Below, piece by piece: positions 35,119 to 43,839 of a stretch of 64,000 bases of DNA; the stretch's first letter is position 1, and each line of letters begins with the position of its first letter. The stretch comes from Sulfitobacter sp. JL08 (GTDB lineage: Bacteria > Pseudomonadota > Alphaproteobacteria > Rhodobacterales > Rhodobacteraceae). A program made the position numbers and the translations under genes. The DNA lies in NCBI RefSeq assembly GCF_003352045.1, contig NZ_CP025815.1, positions 2,294,001 to 2,358,000 on the forward strand, given 5' to 3'. The notes beneath the pieces are model-generated. The model was not told the origin of the DNA. It made no database searches and was given only the letters and a program-made list of their open reading frames with translations.

Positions 35119-35913
35119 ATGAAAGCAACTGAAATCGAACTCGGGAAAACCAGCATTTGCTTCAGACTATGCGCTTCCGTCTTCGCCTTGGGGCAATTTA
35201 CCGCGGTGGCAATCGCGCAGGACGCTCCAGAACGGGATAGCTGGAAATTCACGGTGGCGCCATATCTCTGGGGGGCGAGCCTGTCCGGTACCGCTGCGAC
35301 GATTCCTGGCCTGCCTCCTGTCGACGTCGATGCCAGTTTTAGCGACATCCTCGATAACCTGTCTTTCGCGGGAATGATTGTTGGCAATGCGCAGAAGGGA
35401 AGGTGGGGTGTCACAGCAGACCTGCAGTACATTAGCCTGAAGAACTCCACCTCAGATCTGCAACCGCTTTTCAACAACGCGACCGTCAGAGCGAAGAACA
35501 AGATCTTCTCGGTTCTGGGGGAATACAAGATGGTGGAGGCTCCGACCGGAGAACTGTGGGCCAGCGCCGGTGCCCGGTACTGGAGCGTCGACACTTCTTT
35601 GGACCTGGCCGCAGGCGATCTGCCCACTGCCTCTGCCAACGGAAATGACAGCTGGGTTGATCCGGTCATTGGTTTGCGCGGACGGATGGACATTGCCGAC
35701 AGGAAATACCTGACCGGTTGGGCCTATGCAGGTGGCTTCGGAGTGGGTTCCGAAATTATGGCGGATATCTTTGGTGGTGTTGGATACAAGTTCACACCCA
35801 TGACCTCGGGAGTACTTGGATACCGCTTGCTGATGGTCGACCGCAGGAGCGGCGACTTCACATACGATGTTGAACAGAAGGGGCTCATGGCCGGGTTGAG
35901 CTTTCAGTTCTGA
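35119..35913 (+). CDS. Outer-membrane beta-barrel protein
   Basis: This 264-aa protein has a signal peptide (cleavage near AIAQD) and a beta-barrel pattern beginning WKFTVAPYLWGASLSGTAA and ending LMAGLSFQF with a C-terminal Phe, the signal for outer-membrane insertion. It resembles small OmpW/OmpA-like porins of unknown substrate. GGAGAG lies before the start. It lies in the DUF1254 cluster with only a weak upstream regulon-like site and may also be read from the promoter of the coiled-coil gene. Confidence 0.82.
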   Translation: MKATEIELGKTSICFRLCASVFALGQFTAVAIAQDAPERDSWKFTVAPYLWGASLSGTAATIPGLPPVDVDASFSDILDNLSFAGMIVGNAQKGRWGVTADLQYISLKNSTSDLQPLFNNATVRAKNKIFSVLGEYKMVEAPTGELWASAGARYWSVDTSLDLAAGDLPTASANGNDSWVDPVIGLRGRMDIADRKYLTGWAYAGGFGVGSEIMADIFGGVGYKFTPMTSGVLGYRLLMVDRRSGDFTYDVEQKGLMAGLSFQF

Positions 35914-35933
35914 CGAGCAACCCGTCATGACGG

Positions 35934-35950
35934 CGCCCCGGTATGGGGCG
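35934..35950 (+). terminator. Hairpin after beta-barrel gene
   Basis: CGCCCC and GGGGCG form a short stem 21 bases after the stop, without a T-run. It lies 14 bases before the next regulon element. Confidence 0.4.
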
Positions 35951-35963
35951 AGCGACCCCAGAT

Positions 35964-35982
35964 TGGCGCGGGATAACCAAAA
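35964..35982 (+). promoter_or_regulatory. Regulon element, upstream of third beta-barrel gene
   Basis: TGGCGCGGGATAACCAAAA matches 17 of 19 consensus-defined positions counting the free spacer, with G for A at position 8 and A for G at position 12. It ends 81 bases before the start at 36064. Confidence 0.7.
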
Positions 35983-36063
35983 GGCAATGTCGCGTTGTGC
36001 TGGAATGATTCTCAGATGTCTGGGCCGTTATGGCGCCGGATCGACCAAGAAAGGACGCAGACT

Positions 36064-36873
36064 ATGCCGAAAACACGAAAAATATACACCGCCGCGTACC
36101 TGGCAGCCCTGTTGCTTGCTTCAACTGCTTTGCCCGGAGCGGCGCAGGGAACAGACGCTGCATCTCTAGCGCAGGCCAACAATCCTCTCGCGGCGTTCAA
36201 GACGTTCAATTTGCAAAACCAGTACAACGGCTCTTTGACTGGAACAGATTCAACTGCCAATTCATTCTTTCTGCGAGGCGCTCTACCTGTTTCCGCCTTT
36301 GGAGGAGATTGGCTTGTACGTGCTACTTTGCCCATCAACGATTTTCCCGATCCCTTCAATGGCGGAAAAACCAACGGCCTTGGAGACTTTAACGTTTTTG
36401 CGGCTTATCTGATGGATACCGGTAACCCCAACCTTAGTTTCGGTATCGGGCCACAAGTCACGGCTCCGACCGCAACCGAGGATGCGACAGGGTCTGGGAA
36501 ATGGTCGGCAGGTCTGGCCAACGTTTTGTTCAATACGGCAACACCTGGATTTCAGTGGGGGTACCTGTTGACGTGGCAGGGCAGTTTTGCGGGCGACAGC
36601 GACCGCGCTGATGTTAATTCAGGCGCATTTCAACCATTGCTGATCAAGCAGTTGGGCAACGGCTGGTACCTGAGATCAACAGCGATCTGGACCTACGACT
36701 TTGAGACTGACAACTACAACATCCCGATCGGATTTGGTGCAGGGCGTGTGGTCACGAAGCCAAATGTCACCATCAATTACTTCATTGAGCCTCAATATTC
36801 AGTGGCGTCCGATGGAGATGGACAAATGGAGTGGGGCGTATTTGCTGGCGTCAACTTTCAGTTTGCCAAATAG
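36064..36873 (+). CDS. Outer-membrane beta-barrel protein
   Basis: This 269-aa protein has a signal peptide (cleavage near PGAAQG), a mature region of alternating strands (NLSFGIGPQVTAPTATED, WQWGYLLTWQGSFAG-like stretches) and a C-terminal FAGVNFQFAK. The pattern fits a transporter-like barrel with unknown ligand. AAGGA lies before ATG 36064. Only 17 bases separate it from the DUF1254 gene 5, so the two probably form one transcript driven by the element at 35964. Confidence 0.83.
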   Translation: MPKTRKIYTAAYLAALLLASTALPGAAQGTDAASLAQANNPLAAFKTFNLQNQYNGSLTGTDSTANSFFLRGALPVSAFGGDWLVRATLPINDFPDPFNGGKTNGLGDFNVFAAYLMDTGNPNLSFGIGPQVTAPTATEDATGSGKWSAGLANVLFNTATPGFQWGYLLTWQGSFAGDSDRADVNSGAFQPLLIKQLGNGWYLRSTAIWTYDFETDNYNIPIGFGAGRVVTKPNVTINYFIEPQYSVASDGDGQMEWGVFAGVNFQFAK

Positions 36874-36890
36874 TATAAATGGAGAAAGCA

Positions 36891-38417
36891 ATGCATAGAA
36901 CTTTGACAGCCGCCCTTCTTGTTTCGACTTGCCTGGCCACCAGCGCCTTGGCTCAGGAGGCCCAGCCTGTTGGCGATTTGTTCACCAATCCGGGAACGCC
37001 ACAGACCAGCAGCGATTTCCGGTCGGCTCCGATGAGCCTCGACACGAATTTTGGCGCGCTGGAGTTCGACGGCGGCGGATTCCCGACCAAAGAGTCTGCG
37101 CAGGCGTTGTATGATGAACTGGACCTGCAACGCGCCACGCAAGCTTACATGGATTTCTACCCGGCGCTATCGCTCTATGCGATCGTGAAGTCCCAGGCCC
37201 GTGATCTCAAGTTCGAAACCTCGTCGGACATTGGCGTGATGGCGGACTACATGAACTCCAACCAACCCTATTTGACCGGCAACAACAGCACGATTTATGC
37301 GGTGGCATCGCTTGATCTGAAGATCGACGGCCCAACGGTCGTCGAGATTCCGGCCGGCATGTTTGGCACCGCCAATGACGCGGTGTTCAATTACCTGACC
37401 GATTTCGGCGCCACCGGCCTGGATAAGGGCGAAGGCGGGAAATACCTGTTCCTCCCCCCCGGTTACACGGGCGATATACCCGACGGGTACTTCGTAATGC
37501 GCTCTCCGGGCTACCGGGTCTGGACCATGATGCGTGCTTTCGTCGATGTTGGAACTGGCGATGAGGCGGTGGAGTGGTTCGAGCAGAATTTCAAGGTCTA
37601 CCCGCTGGAGACCGGCCCGCGCGAGGCGCGTTATGTCAACGCAAGCGAGGTGGGCATGAACCCGCTTCCTCCAGAGGACGGAACGGTCTTCGAGATGCTC
37701 AACGAGATCATTCAGCACGAGCCGTCCGAACTGTTTGACCCCGAGCAGCTCGGTCGTCTGGCCACTCTGGGCATCGAAAAGGGAAAACCCTTCACTCCGG
37801 ATGTCCGCATGTCCGCAATCCTCGATCAGGGGGCCAAGCAGGGCACGGCCATGTCCCGGGCCATCGTCTATGCTTCACGTGAGCCTGATATCCGCTATTG
37901 GCCGGAGCGGCAGTGGGAAAAGATGTTTGTGCGCAATACCGAGTTCACCCGGGACAGCGGCGCCAATGACATTGATGCCCGCACGCTGTGGCACTACCAG
38001 GCGATTGTGGTTTCGCCCAACCTTCTGTCGACCACCCCGGGTGTGGGGACGGCCTATCTCACGTCCTTCAGGGATGCGAATGGCGGGTTTCTTGATGGGA
38101 GCAAGTCCTACCGGCTGAACGTCCCCGCAAATACGCCGGTCAAACGGTTCTGGGCCGTAACGGCCTATGATCCAGCCACCCGTGGACTGTTGGCATCGGA
38201 CGGCCAAATCACGGTTGGCAGCCAGACCGACCCCGTGGTCAACGCGGATGGATCGGTGGATCTGTATTTCGGTCAATCGGTACCTGAGGGATTCGAGGCG
38301 AACTGGATCAAGACCGACCCATCCAAGGGGTTCTTCACAGTTTTCCGCTTCTACGGCCCGCTTGAAGGCTACATTGAAAAAACATGGGTACTGAACGACT
38401 TCGAGTTAACTGAGTGA
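36891..38417 (+). CDS. Exported DUF1254/DUF1214 protein 5
   Basis: This 508-aa protein has a signal peptide ending near TSALAQE, DUF1254 (YDELDLQRATQAYMDFYPALSLYA, TGNNSTIYAVASLDL, EIPAGMFGTANDAVFNYLTDFG, GEGGKYLFLPPGYTG) and DUF1214 (VPANTPVKRFWAVTAYD, NWIKTDPSKGFFTVFRFYGPLEGY). It is intermediate between the main group and the divergent copy at 28211. GGAGAAAG precedes the ATG at 36891; an upstream in-frame ATG at 36879 is less likely. It is the last gene of the regulon array, after which the DNA becomes mosaic. Confidence 0.93.
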   Translation: MHRTLTAALLVSTCLATSALAQEAQPVGDLFTNPGTPQTSSDFRSAPMSLDTNFGALEFDGGGFPTKESAQALYDELDLQRATQAYMDFYPALSLYAIVKSQARDLKFETSSDIGVMADYMNSNQPYLTGNNSTIYAVASLDLKIDGPTVVEIPAGMFGTANDAVFNYLTDFGATGLDKGEGGKYLFLPPGYTGDIPDGYFVMRSPGYRVWTMMRAFVDVGTGDEAVEWFEQNFKVYPLETGPREARYVNASEVGMNPLPPEDGTVFEMLNEIIQHEPSELFDPEQLGRLATLGIEKGKPFTPDVRMSAILDQGAKQGTAMSRAIVYASREPDIRYWPERQWEKMFVRNTEFTRDSGANDIDARTLWHYQAIVVSPNLLSTTPGVGTAYLTSFRDANGGFLDGSKSYRLNVPANTPVKRFWAVTAYDPATRGLLASDGQITVGSQTDPVVNADGSVDLYFGQSVPEGFEANWIKTDPSKGFFTVFRFYGPLEGYIEKTWVLNDFELTE

Positions 38418-38812
38418 TCTCCGTACCATTGATTGTAGCTAAAGACACGCGAGGTGCGGGCAGCGTTGCACACTTGCCTGCTCCCGCATGACGGCACAAG
38501 CGCCCATCATCAAAAGGATAGGCGGTTCGTCCGGCGGCAGCACCAATTCCTTGGCCGTCCGTGCCTGGAACTACTGGCTGTATTCCACCACAGGCGGACA
38601 TTCTGGCGCATCGCCTGTCTCAAAGCCCGCTGTCTCGTATGGGCACGGCGAACGGTCGGATTGGAATTTGGAGATTTGGGATGCTTTGAACGGCCGGTAT
38701 GGGGAATTCGTGCTGCGCTGCCGCTGAACCTGTGTGTCTGGATCGTGTGTCGACGCCACGATCTGCGCTGCAGTTGCATCAGGCTGGTTTGTCCGCATGT
38801 GCGACATAGAAC
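38418..38812. other. Mosaic stretch without supported gene
   Basis: About 400 bases between the last DUF1254 gene and the IS30 remnant hold only short unrelated open frames on both strands. None has a recognisable domain or good start. It probably consists of scrambled insertion remnants. Confidence 0.4.
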
Positions 38813-39142
38813 GTGAGCGCAGCGAATGTCCGGATTCCCAAGGAGCTGTACAAATCGCTGACATGGGACCGTGGATCAGAGATGGCCGGGCATGCAAAGT
38901 TCACGATGGCGACAAATATTGACGTCTATTTTTGTGACCCCCAGTCACCTTGGCAACGAGGAAGTAATGAAAATACCAATCGATTACTTCGCCAATACTT
39001 CCCGAAAGGCACTGACATATCGGGCTTTAGCCAAGCGAAACTCAGCGCCGTCGCTCGCCAGCTTAACGAGAGACCTCGAAAGACCTTGCAATACCAAACG
39101 CCTGCTGAGAAGTTTGACGCATGTGTTGCGGCGACCAGTTGA
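38813..39142 (+). pseudogene. IS30-family transposase remnant (C-terminal catalytic part)
   Basis: The frame reads [15 protein letters not shown], then [33 protein letters not shown], the classic C-terminal integrase-core end of IS30 transposases, with the second Asp and catalytic Glu (GSNENTN). The first ~230 residues with the HTH and first Asp are missing; upstream sequence does not align with the family. It is a dead fragment. Confidence 0.85.
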
Positions 39143-39339
39143 AACCACAGGACAATGCTGCCGACGGACTTTTGTCTGCATTTGGTGGGATAAAGCGCGA
39201 TTAAGAAGATAATCGGGGCCGCGCTTGTTGGCCAGAGCAATGGCCAGCTTATGTCGCTGCATGCGTGTTGCTGCTTGGGACAGTCAGACCGCTCGAGAAT
39301 TCTGCGGCGCGCAGACGACGCTCGTGTCACGCGCTGACA

Positions 39340-39573
39340 TCAAATCTCTTCAATCATTTCTTTGCCTTGCCTGATAAGATCTCGCACGTGGGCGTTGAAC
39401 GCCTTCTCCTCTGCAGTACAGAGACCGTGCTTCAGCGCATTTTTATTACTTCTGGGCGCGCCGGAGCCTGCGGCACCGCCGTGCATCCGGCACCTTTTCT
39501 TACCTGCGACGGCGGGCGCCTGACAGGGTGTGCCCTTGCGGGTCTTTGCGCCGCAGCGTGCGGCTTGCGTCAT
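39340..39573 (-). CDS. HGGxxG-motif small protein
   Basis: The likely product is 77 aa from ATG 39573. It has paired Cys (ARCGAKTRKGTPCQAP, KKRCRMHGG) and the motif HGGAAGSGAPRSNKNALKHGL, typical of small HGGxxG proteins common in alphaproteobacteria and prophage-like regions. The four-Cys/His pattern suggests a zinc ribbon. An in-frame TTG at 39612 overlaps the stop of the upstream gene and is an alternative start. Function unknown. Confidence 0.8.
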   Translation of the reverse strand: MTQAARCGAKTRKGTPCQAPAVAGKKRCRMHGGAAGSGAPRSNKNALKHGLCTAEEKAFNAHVRDLIRQGKEMIEEI

Positions 39574-39608
39574 GGGGCCCGTGTTGCGCTTGTGGGGGGA
39601 TGGCACCT

Positions 39609-40232
39609 TCAAGACTTCCGGGCCTTTGATGGAACTTTCTCGGTACTGGTATCTTTCTCGGTACTGGTATCAAGTGTCGGCTGCTCATTGTGCTCAAGCG
39701 ATGGAGGCCCCTTGTCCTGTTTCCGGCGCCCTGTTGCGCCAGCCGAAACATTCCCGACAATGGCCTGCCCTCCGGCTTCCACATTCACATGCTCGACCGT
39801 CACTTTCTGCTGCCCCTTGCCGCGGTGTTTGTTCAGCGTGGCCAGCTGCTGCGTGTAGAGTGTCATCAGCTTATGCGCGTGTTTCAGCGCCATATCGCGC
39901 CCTGCGAAGGTCTGGTTCGGCAAAGCTGCCCGCTTCAGACACTCCAGCGCGGCATCATGCGTCCCGACCATTTGCATCGCAAGCATGCCCTCAGCGCCAT
40001 CTGCAGGCTCCAGGCTTTCATAAAGTTCCAGGGCGCGCACCACGCGCTCGTGTTTGGTGTCCTCGCTTGCGTCCTCATGTACCCAGAGCAGCTTTGATAT
40101 TTCGTTGAGTTTTTGCTGGAGCAGATTTGCATCGCTGACCTCGAGAGCTGTCTGCAGCTTTTTAGAGGAAATCTGTTCGTGCGCTGCAAGAGCGCTCTTT
40201 GACACGGTCACTTCCGGTGATTTCCTGGCCAT
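39609..40232 (-). CDS. Conserved partner of HGGxxG protein
   Basis: This 207-aa protein is mostly helical (ANLLQQKLNEISKLLWVHEDASEDTKHERVVRALELYESLEP), with a region GRDMALKHAHKLMTLYTQQLATLNKHRGKGQQKVTVEHVNVEAGGQAIVGNV in pieces familiar from proteins encoded beside HGGxxG genes. The C-terminus is low-complexity with a DTSTEKDTSTEK duplication. No enzymatic motif is visible. It reads toward and nearly overlaps the HGGxxG gene, so they form one unit. Confidence 0.75.
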   Translation of the reverse strand: MARKSPEVTVSKSALAAHEQISSKKLQTALEVSDANLLQQKLNEISKLLWVHEDASEDTKHERVVRALELYESLEPADGAEGMLAMQMVGTHDAALECLKRAALPNQTFAGRDMALKHAHKLMTLYTQQLATLNKHRGKGQQKVTVEHVNVEAGGQAIVGNVSAGATGRRKQDKGPPSLEHNEQPTLDTSTEKDTSTEKVPSKARKS

Positions 40233-41147
40233 GCCGGATCTGCACTCCTCGATATCCTAGACGCAGTTTAGCATAGTTTTGCCGGTTTCAGCAGACATTC
40301 GGCGTGGTTATTCTACTGTGTATGGGGTTGTTTTTTATTTTTGATATGGTGTCCCCCCCACCCCCGCGGCAAATGCCCGATAACGTCACTCCCGGATATC
40401 CTTTCGCGATCGACATCAGGCGTCTGATAACAAGTCAACTGAGCGCCTGGACCGGGATGTCCAAAAATAAAGTGACTGAAAGCGCGGCTCCGTCTTCGAT
40501 CTGCGGCACAACCTGCTGAAAGACCTTCATTCCAACTTGAAGCTTTTCAACCGTGCCAACGACACGTTGCACGGACGCTCCGGCCTACGCATAGTGACCG
40601 GGCGTGATTGTTTAAGTAGACCGCGCGACGTTACCACCGCGGAAAAAAGCGGCGTATGTATCGTAAAGATCTGCACTCGGGTCGATCAAGAACTAATGAG
40701 TGATGCACAATGCATCACCGCTCAGACCGAAAATGATTAAATCCTGACCAGAACGCTCAATTGTATCCTGATGTAACTCAGCCCTATCAGCAACAACATA
40801 GCTGCTGTCAGGTTCCGCAGTCAGATAACGACTGATGGTTCAGACTAGAAAAAAGGTGGAATTCCAGGACACTTGTGTATTCCACAGAAAAATAGGTTGA
40901 CGTGAACATACCTTTGAAATGACCTTGGGTCTGTGAGACATGACAGATTTCAGAAAATAAGGGCACCAGAAATGCCGTATTTCCGCCGATGCGGAAGAAT
41001 ACTCTTGAATTTTGACGTTTTGAACCTTGTGGTTGAATGGTTTTTTTCTGTTTGCAGGTACGCTAATCACGTGATCAGTTCGAATGCTGAGACAAGCAGC
41101 ACGGCTTATAGCAGGGCCGAAGAACCGAGAGCAGCGATTGGCGGTGC
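40233..41147. other. Long intergenic stretch without supported gene
   Basis: Over 900 bases before the cyclase gene contain no credible coding frame. The part from about 40750 to 41060 is more AT-rich than the surroundings and may hold the cyclase promoter. Nothing structured was recognised. Confidence 0.45.
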
Positions 41148-43415
41148 TTGCTCGTGAAGCGGAGTTTTTCCAAATGGGTGGGATGGGTCCGTATCATCGC
41201 CTTTGTCTGTGTGGCCTTCGGGATCGTCGTTCGGATCGGTGACCCACTTCTTGTCTCTGCCATCCGCAATGCGGTGTTTGATTTTTATCACCAGACCAAA
41301 CCACGCGAATATACCCCGCTTCCGGTGGCCATCCTCGATGTGGATGATCGCAGTATTGAGGCGTTAGGACAGTGGCCGTGGCCGCGCACTCGGATCGCAG
41401 AGATGGTCGACAAGGCCACTCAGGATGGCGCGGTTGCGATTGCATTCGACATTATCTTTGCCGAACCAGACCGTTTATCGCCAGCGCAGATCGCAGCGGA
41501 CAACCCCGAACTCCCTCCCGACCTTGCCGCTCAGATGCTCAAACTCCCCGATAATGACGCGATCCTTGCCGAGGCTTTCACCCGTGCGCGCGTAATCGTC
41601 GGGCAGACCTCTGTGCGGTCCTCTGCTGGAAATCGCGCAGAGAAACGCGATTTGACAGACGTCCAATTCGCGCTGATCGGCCCCGATCCTAAACCTTTTC
41701 TGTTGCGTTTTCCTGATATCTTGCAAAATCTGCCAGAACTTGAGGCCGCTGCTGCGGGCCGTGGATTGTTCAATGCCAGGCCGGACGCGGATGGCGTATT
41801 TCGGCGCGTACCACTTGTGATGAACGTTCAGGAAGAAGTTCGGCTTGGGCTCACGCCGGAATTGCTCAGGATCGCGACGGGCGGTCAGCCGTTTGCAGTA
41901 CGCACGAATGCCGCAGGTGTTGAAGGGATTATTTTGGCGCAACAACTGGTGCCCACCGCGCGCGATGGCACGGTGTGGCCGTATCTGACACCACATTTGA
42001 GGGCAAGATATGTGTCGGCGGGTGATCTGCTGGAAGGCACGATGCCGCGCGGCAGGCTCGCGGGCCATCTGGTCCTCGTTGGCACCTCTGCCATCGGTCT
42101 TGAAGACTTCCGCGCAACACCTCTTGGCACGTCGATGGCCGGGGTGGAAATTCACGCTCAGGTCCTCGAAAACATGATGGCAAAGACCCTTCTAATCCGT
42201 CCCAACTACACAATCACGGTCGAGCTTGCAGTGACCCTACTCCTGTGCACCTTGGTTATTATTTTTGCGCCATTCTTCGGTGCCAGCGCGCTGATTATCT
42301 CGTCGGCATTCCTGCTGACCGCGTATATCGCAATATCCTATTATCTCTTTTACGAACATCGAATATTGCTCGACCCATCTTTTCCCACCTTCTCAACGGC
42401 ACTCACCATCATTTTAATATCCACGGTGAATTATCTGCGTGAAGAAAAGCAAAAGCGTGTGATACGTGATGCTTTTGGCCAATATGTATCACCTGATCTG
42501 GTGAACCAACTGACCGAAAACCAGGAACAACTCAGTCTTGGAGGAGAATCCCGTGAGCTTACGCTTTTGTTCAGTGATGTGCGCGGGTTTACCGCGATTG
42601 CAGAAGCATTCCGAGACGACCCTGAAGGCCTGACCAGGTTAATGAACCAGTTTCTGAACATCCTATCCAAAGCCATTCTGGATCAGAATGGCACCATCGA
42701 CAAGTTCATGGGTGATGCTGTCATGGCTTTCTGGAACGCGCCTTTGGACAACCCCGACCATGTCCGGTCTGCGTGCCGTGCAGCGCTCAGAATGATTCGG
42801 GATGTCAAAGATTTCAACATGGACCGCATGCAGACAAGCGCCAATAGCCACAACGGGCAGAGTGACAAGGAAAAGGCAGAAAGAATGGTGCAGACAATTC
42901 ACCGTCTGAACGTCGGCATCGGCATCAATACCGGGCAATGTGTTGTCGGCAATATGGGCAGTGACACGCGGTTTGATTACACCGCATTAGGTGATCCGGT
43001 TAACGTTGCTTCACGGCTTGAGGGCCAATCGCGCTATTATGGCGCGCCAATCATTTTAGGTCAGACCACTGCATACGAGGTGATCGGCGAGTTTGCTTTG
43101 CTTGAGCTTGATATGATCCGTGTGGTCGGCAAGGCAGTGCCCGAGAATATATTTGCTCTTTTGGGAGATGAAACGCTTTTCGAAGATCCCGCATTCAAAA
43201 CTGCTGTGGAAACAAACTCAAAGATGCTCGCGGCCTATCGGGCGCAAGACTGGGATGCGCTGGAGACGTTGATCGATGCGTTGCGCAATGACCTGAATAT
43301 GATCAATTTCCCGTTGGACGAATATATCCAGATGTACCGGACCCGGCTCACCGAGCTCCGCGCAACTCCACCGGGTCCCGACTGGGATGGCGTTTATGTC
43401 TCGTCGCAAAAGTGA
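41148..43415 (+). CDS. CHASE2-domain adenylate/guanylate cyclase
   Basis: This 755-aa inner-membrane protein has one N-terminal membrane segment, a periplasmic CHASE2 sensor (about 35-350: VAILDVDDRSIEALGQWPWPR, AIAFDIIFAEPD, VLVGTSAIGLEDFRATPLG), a cluster of three membrane segments (about 352-430), and a class III cyclase domain. The catalytic metal site is LLFSDVRGFT with a second Asp in IDKFMGDAVMAFW, and the transition-state Asn/Arg lie in ALGDPVNVASRLE. It should make cAMP in response to an external signal. The start is TTG 41148 or GTG 41154; neither has a strong ribosome-binding site. Confidence 0.93.
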   Translation: MLVKRSFSKWVGWVRIIAFVCVAFGIVVRIGDPLLVSAIRNAVFDFYHQTKPREYTPLPVAILDVDDRSIEALGQWPWPRTRIAEMVDKATQDGAVAIAFDIIFAEPDRLSPAQIAADNPELPPDLAAQMLKLPDNDAILAEAFTRARVIVGQTSVRSSAGNRAEKRDLTDVQFALIGPDPKPFLLRFPDILQNLPELEAAAAGRGLFNARPDADGVFRRVPLVMNVQEEVRLGLTPELLRIATGGQPFAVRTNAAGVEGIILAQQLVPTARDGTVWPYLTPHLRARYVSAGDLLEGTMPRGRLAGHLVLVGTSAIGLEDFRATPLGTSMAGVEIHAQVLENMMAKTLLIRPNYTITVELAVTLLLCTLVIIFAPFFGASALIISSAFLLTAYIAISYYLFYEHRILLDPSFPTFSTALTIILISTVNYLREEKQKRVIRDAFGQYVSPDLVNQLTENQEQLSLGGESRELTLLFSDVRGFTAIAEAFRDDPEGLTRLMNQFLNILSKAILDQNGTIDKFMGDAVMAFWNAPLDNPDHVRSACRAALRMIRDVKDFNMDRMQTSANSHNGQSDKEKAERMVQTIHRLNVGIGINTGQCVVGNMGSDTRFDYTALGDPVNVASRLEGQSRYYGAPIILGQTTAYEVIGEFALLELDMIRVVGKAVPENIFALLGDETLFEDPAFKTAVETNSKMLAAYRAQDWDALETLIDALRNDLNMINFPLDEYIQMYRTRLTELRATPPGPDWDGVYVSSQK

Positions 43416-43760
43416 TCAACGCTCGCGGAAGGCTTCTAACTGCGCGCTCAGGACCTGTTTTGCCAGATAGGACAGGACTGATTATTCGCCGGTTTGGATA
43501 CCAACTGGGGCGATCATACCCGGCGTGATCGGCAGCGGATCAGCTTCTGTGTCAAGATAGCTCCTGTCTTAATTACGATGACGAGAAAGAACTTCAGCCC
43601 CTCGTCGGAAACGATGGTATCAGAGCCGCTTCGGATCACCTCGCCGTCCAGCGCGCCATACACCAGATTGTCATAGGCGAAAATTTTTACCGATGCCCTT
43701 TCTTCAGTGCTGACAAAGGAGAAGCCCCGCGACGCCAGATCTGCCGAGTTTTCACACTGC
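43416..43760 (-). pseudogene. HlyD-type membrane fusion protein remnant (C-terminal)
   Basis: The reverse strand reads VKIFAYDNLVYGALDGEVIRSGSDTI, then after a frame change PGMIAPVGIQTGE, a TAA stop, SVLSYLAKQVLSAQLEAFRER and a TGA. This is the C-terminal signature of type I secretion HlyD/AprE fusion proteins (GMxAxVxIxTGxxxVLxYLxxPxxxAxxEAxRER). At least one frameshift and one in-frame stop are present, and the N-terminal two thirds are missing. No ABC transporter partner is visible. Confidence 0.75.
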
Positions 43761-43839
43761 GTGCGGACTTACCAAAAACAGAAGGCTACAGATTTGTCGC
43801 AATATTAAGACTGTTTGTATGAGTTGGTCGGGAAACGGA

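Noticed and set aside
39265-39858. Forward frames over the HGGxxG and partner genes.
   Set aside because: The reverse frames hold the HGGxxG motif and a coupled gene; the forward ones are Cys/Arg-rich shadows.
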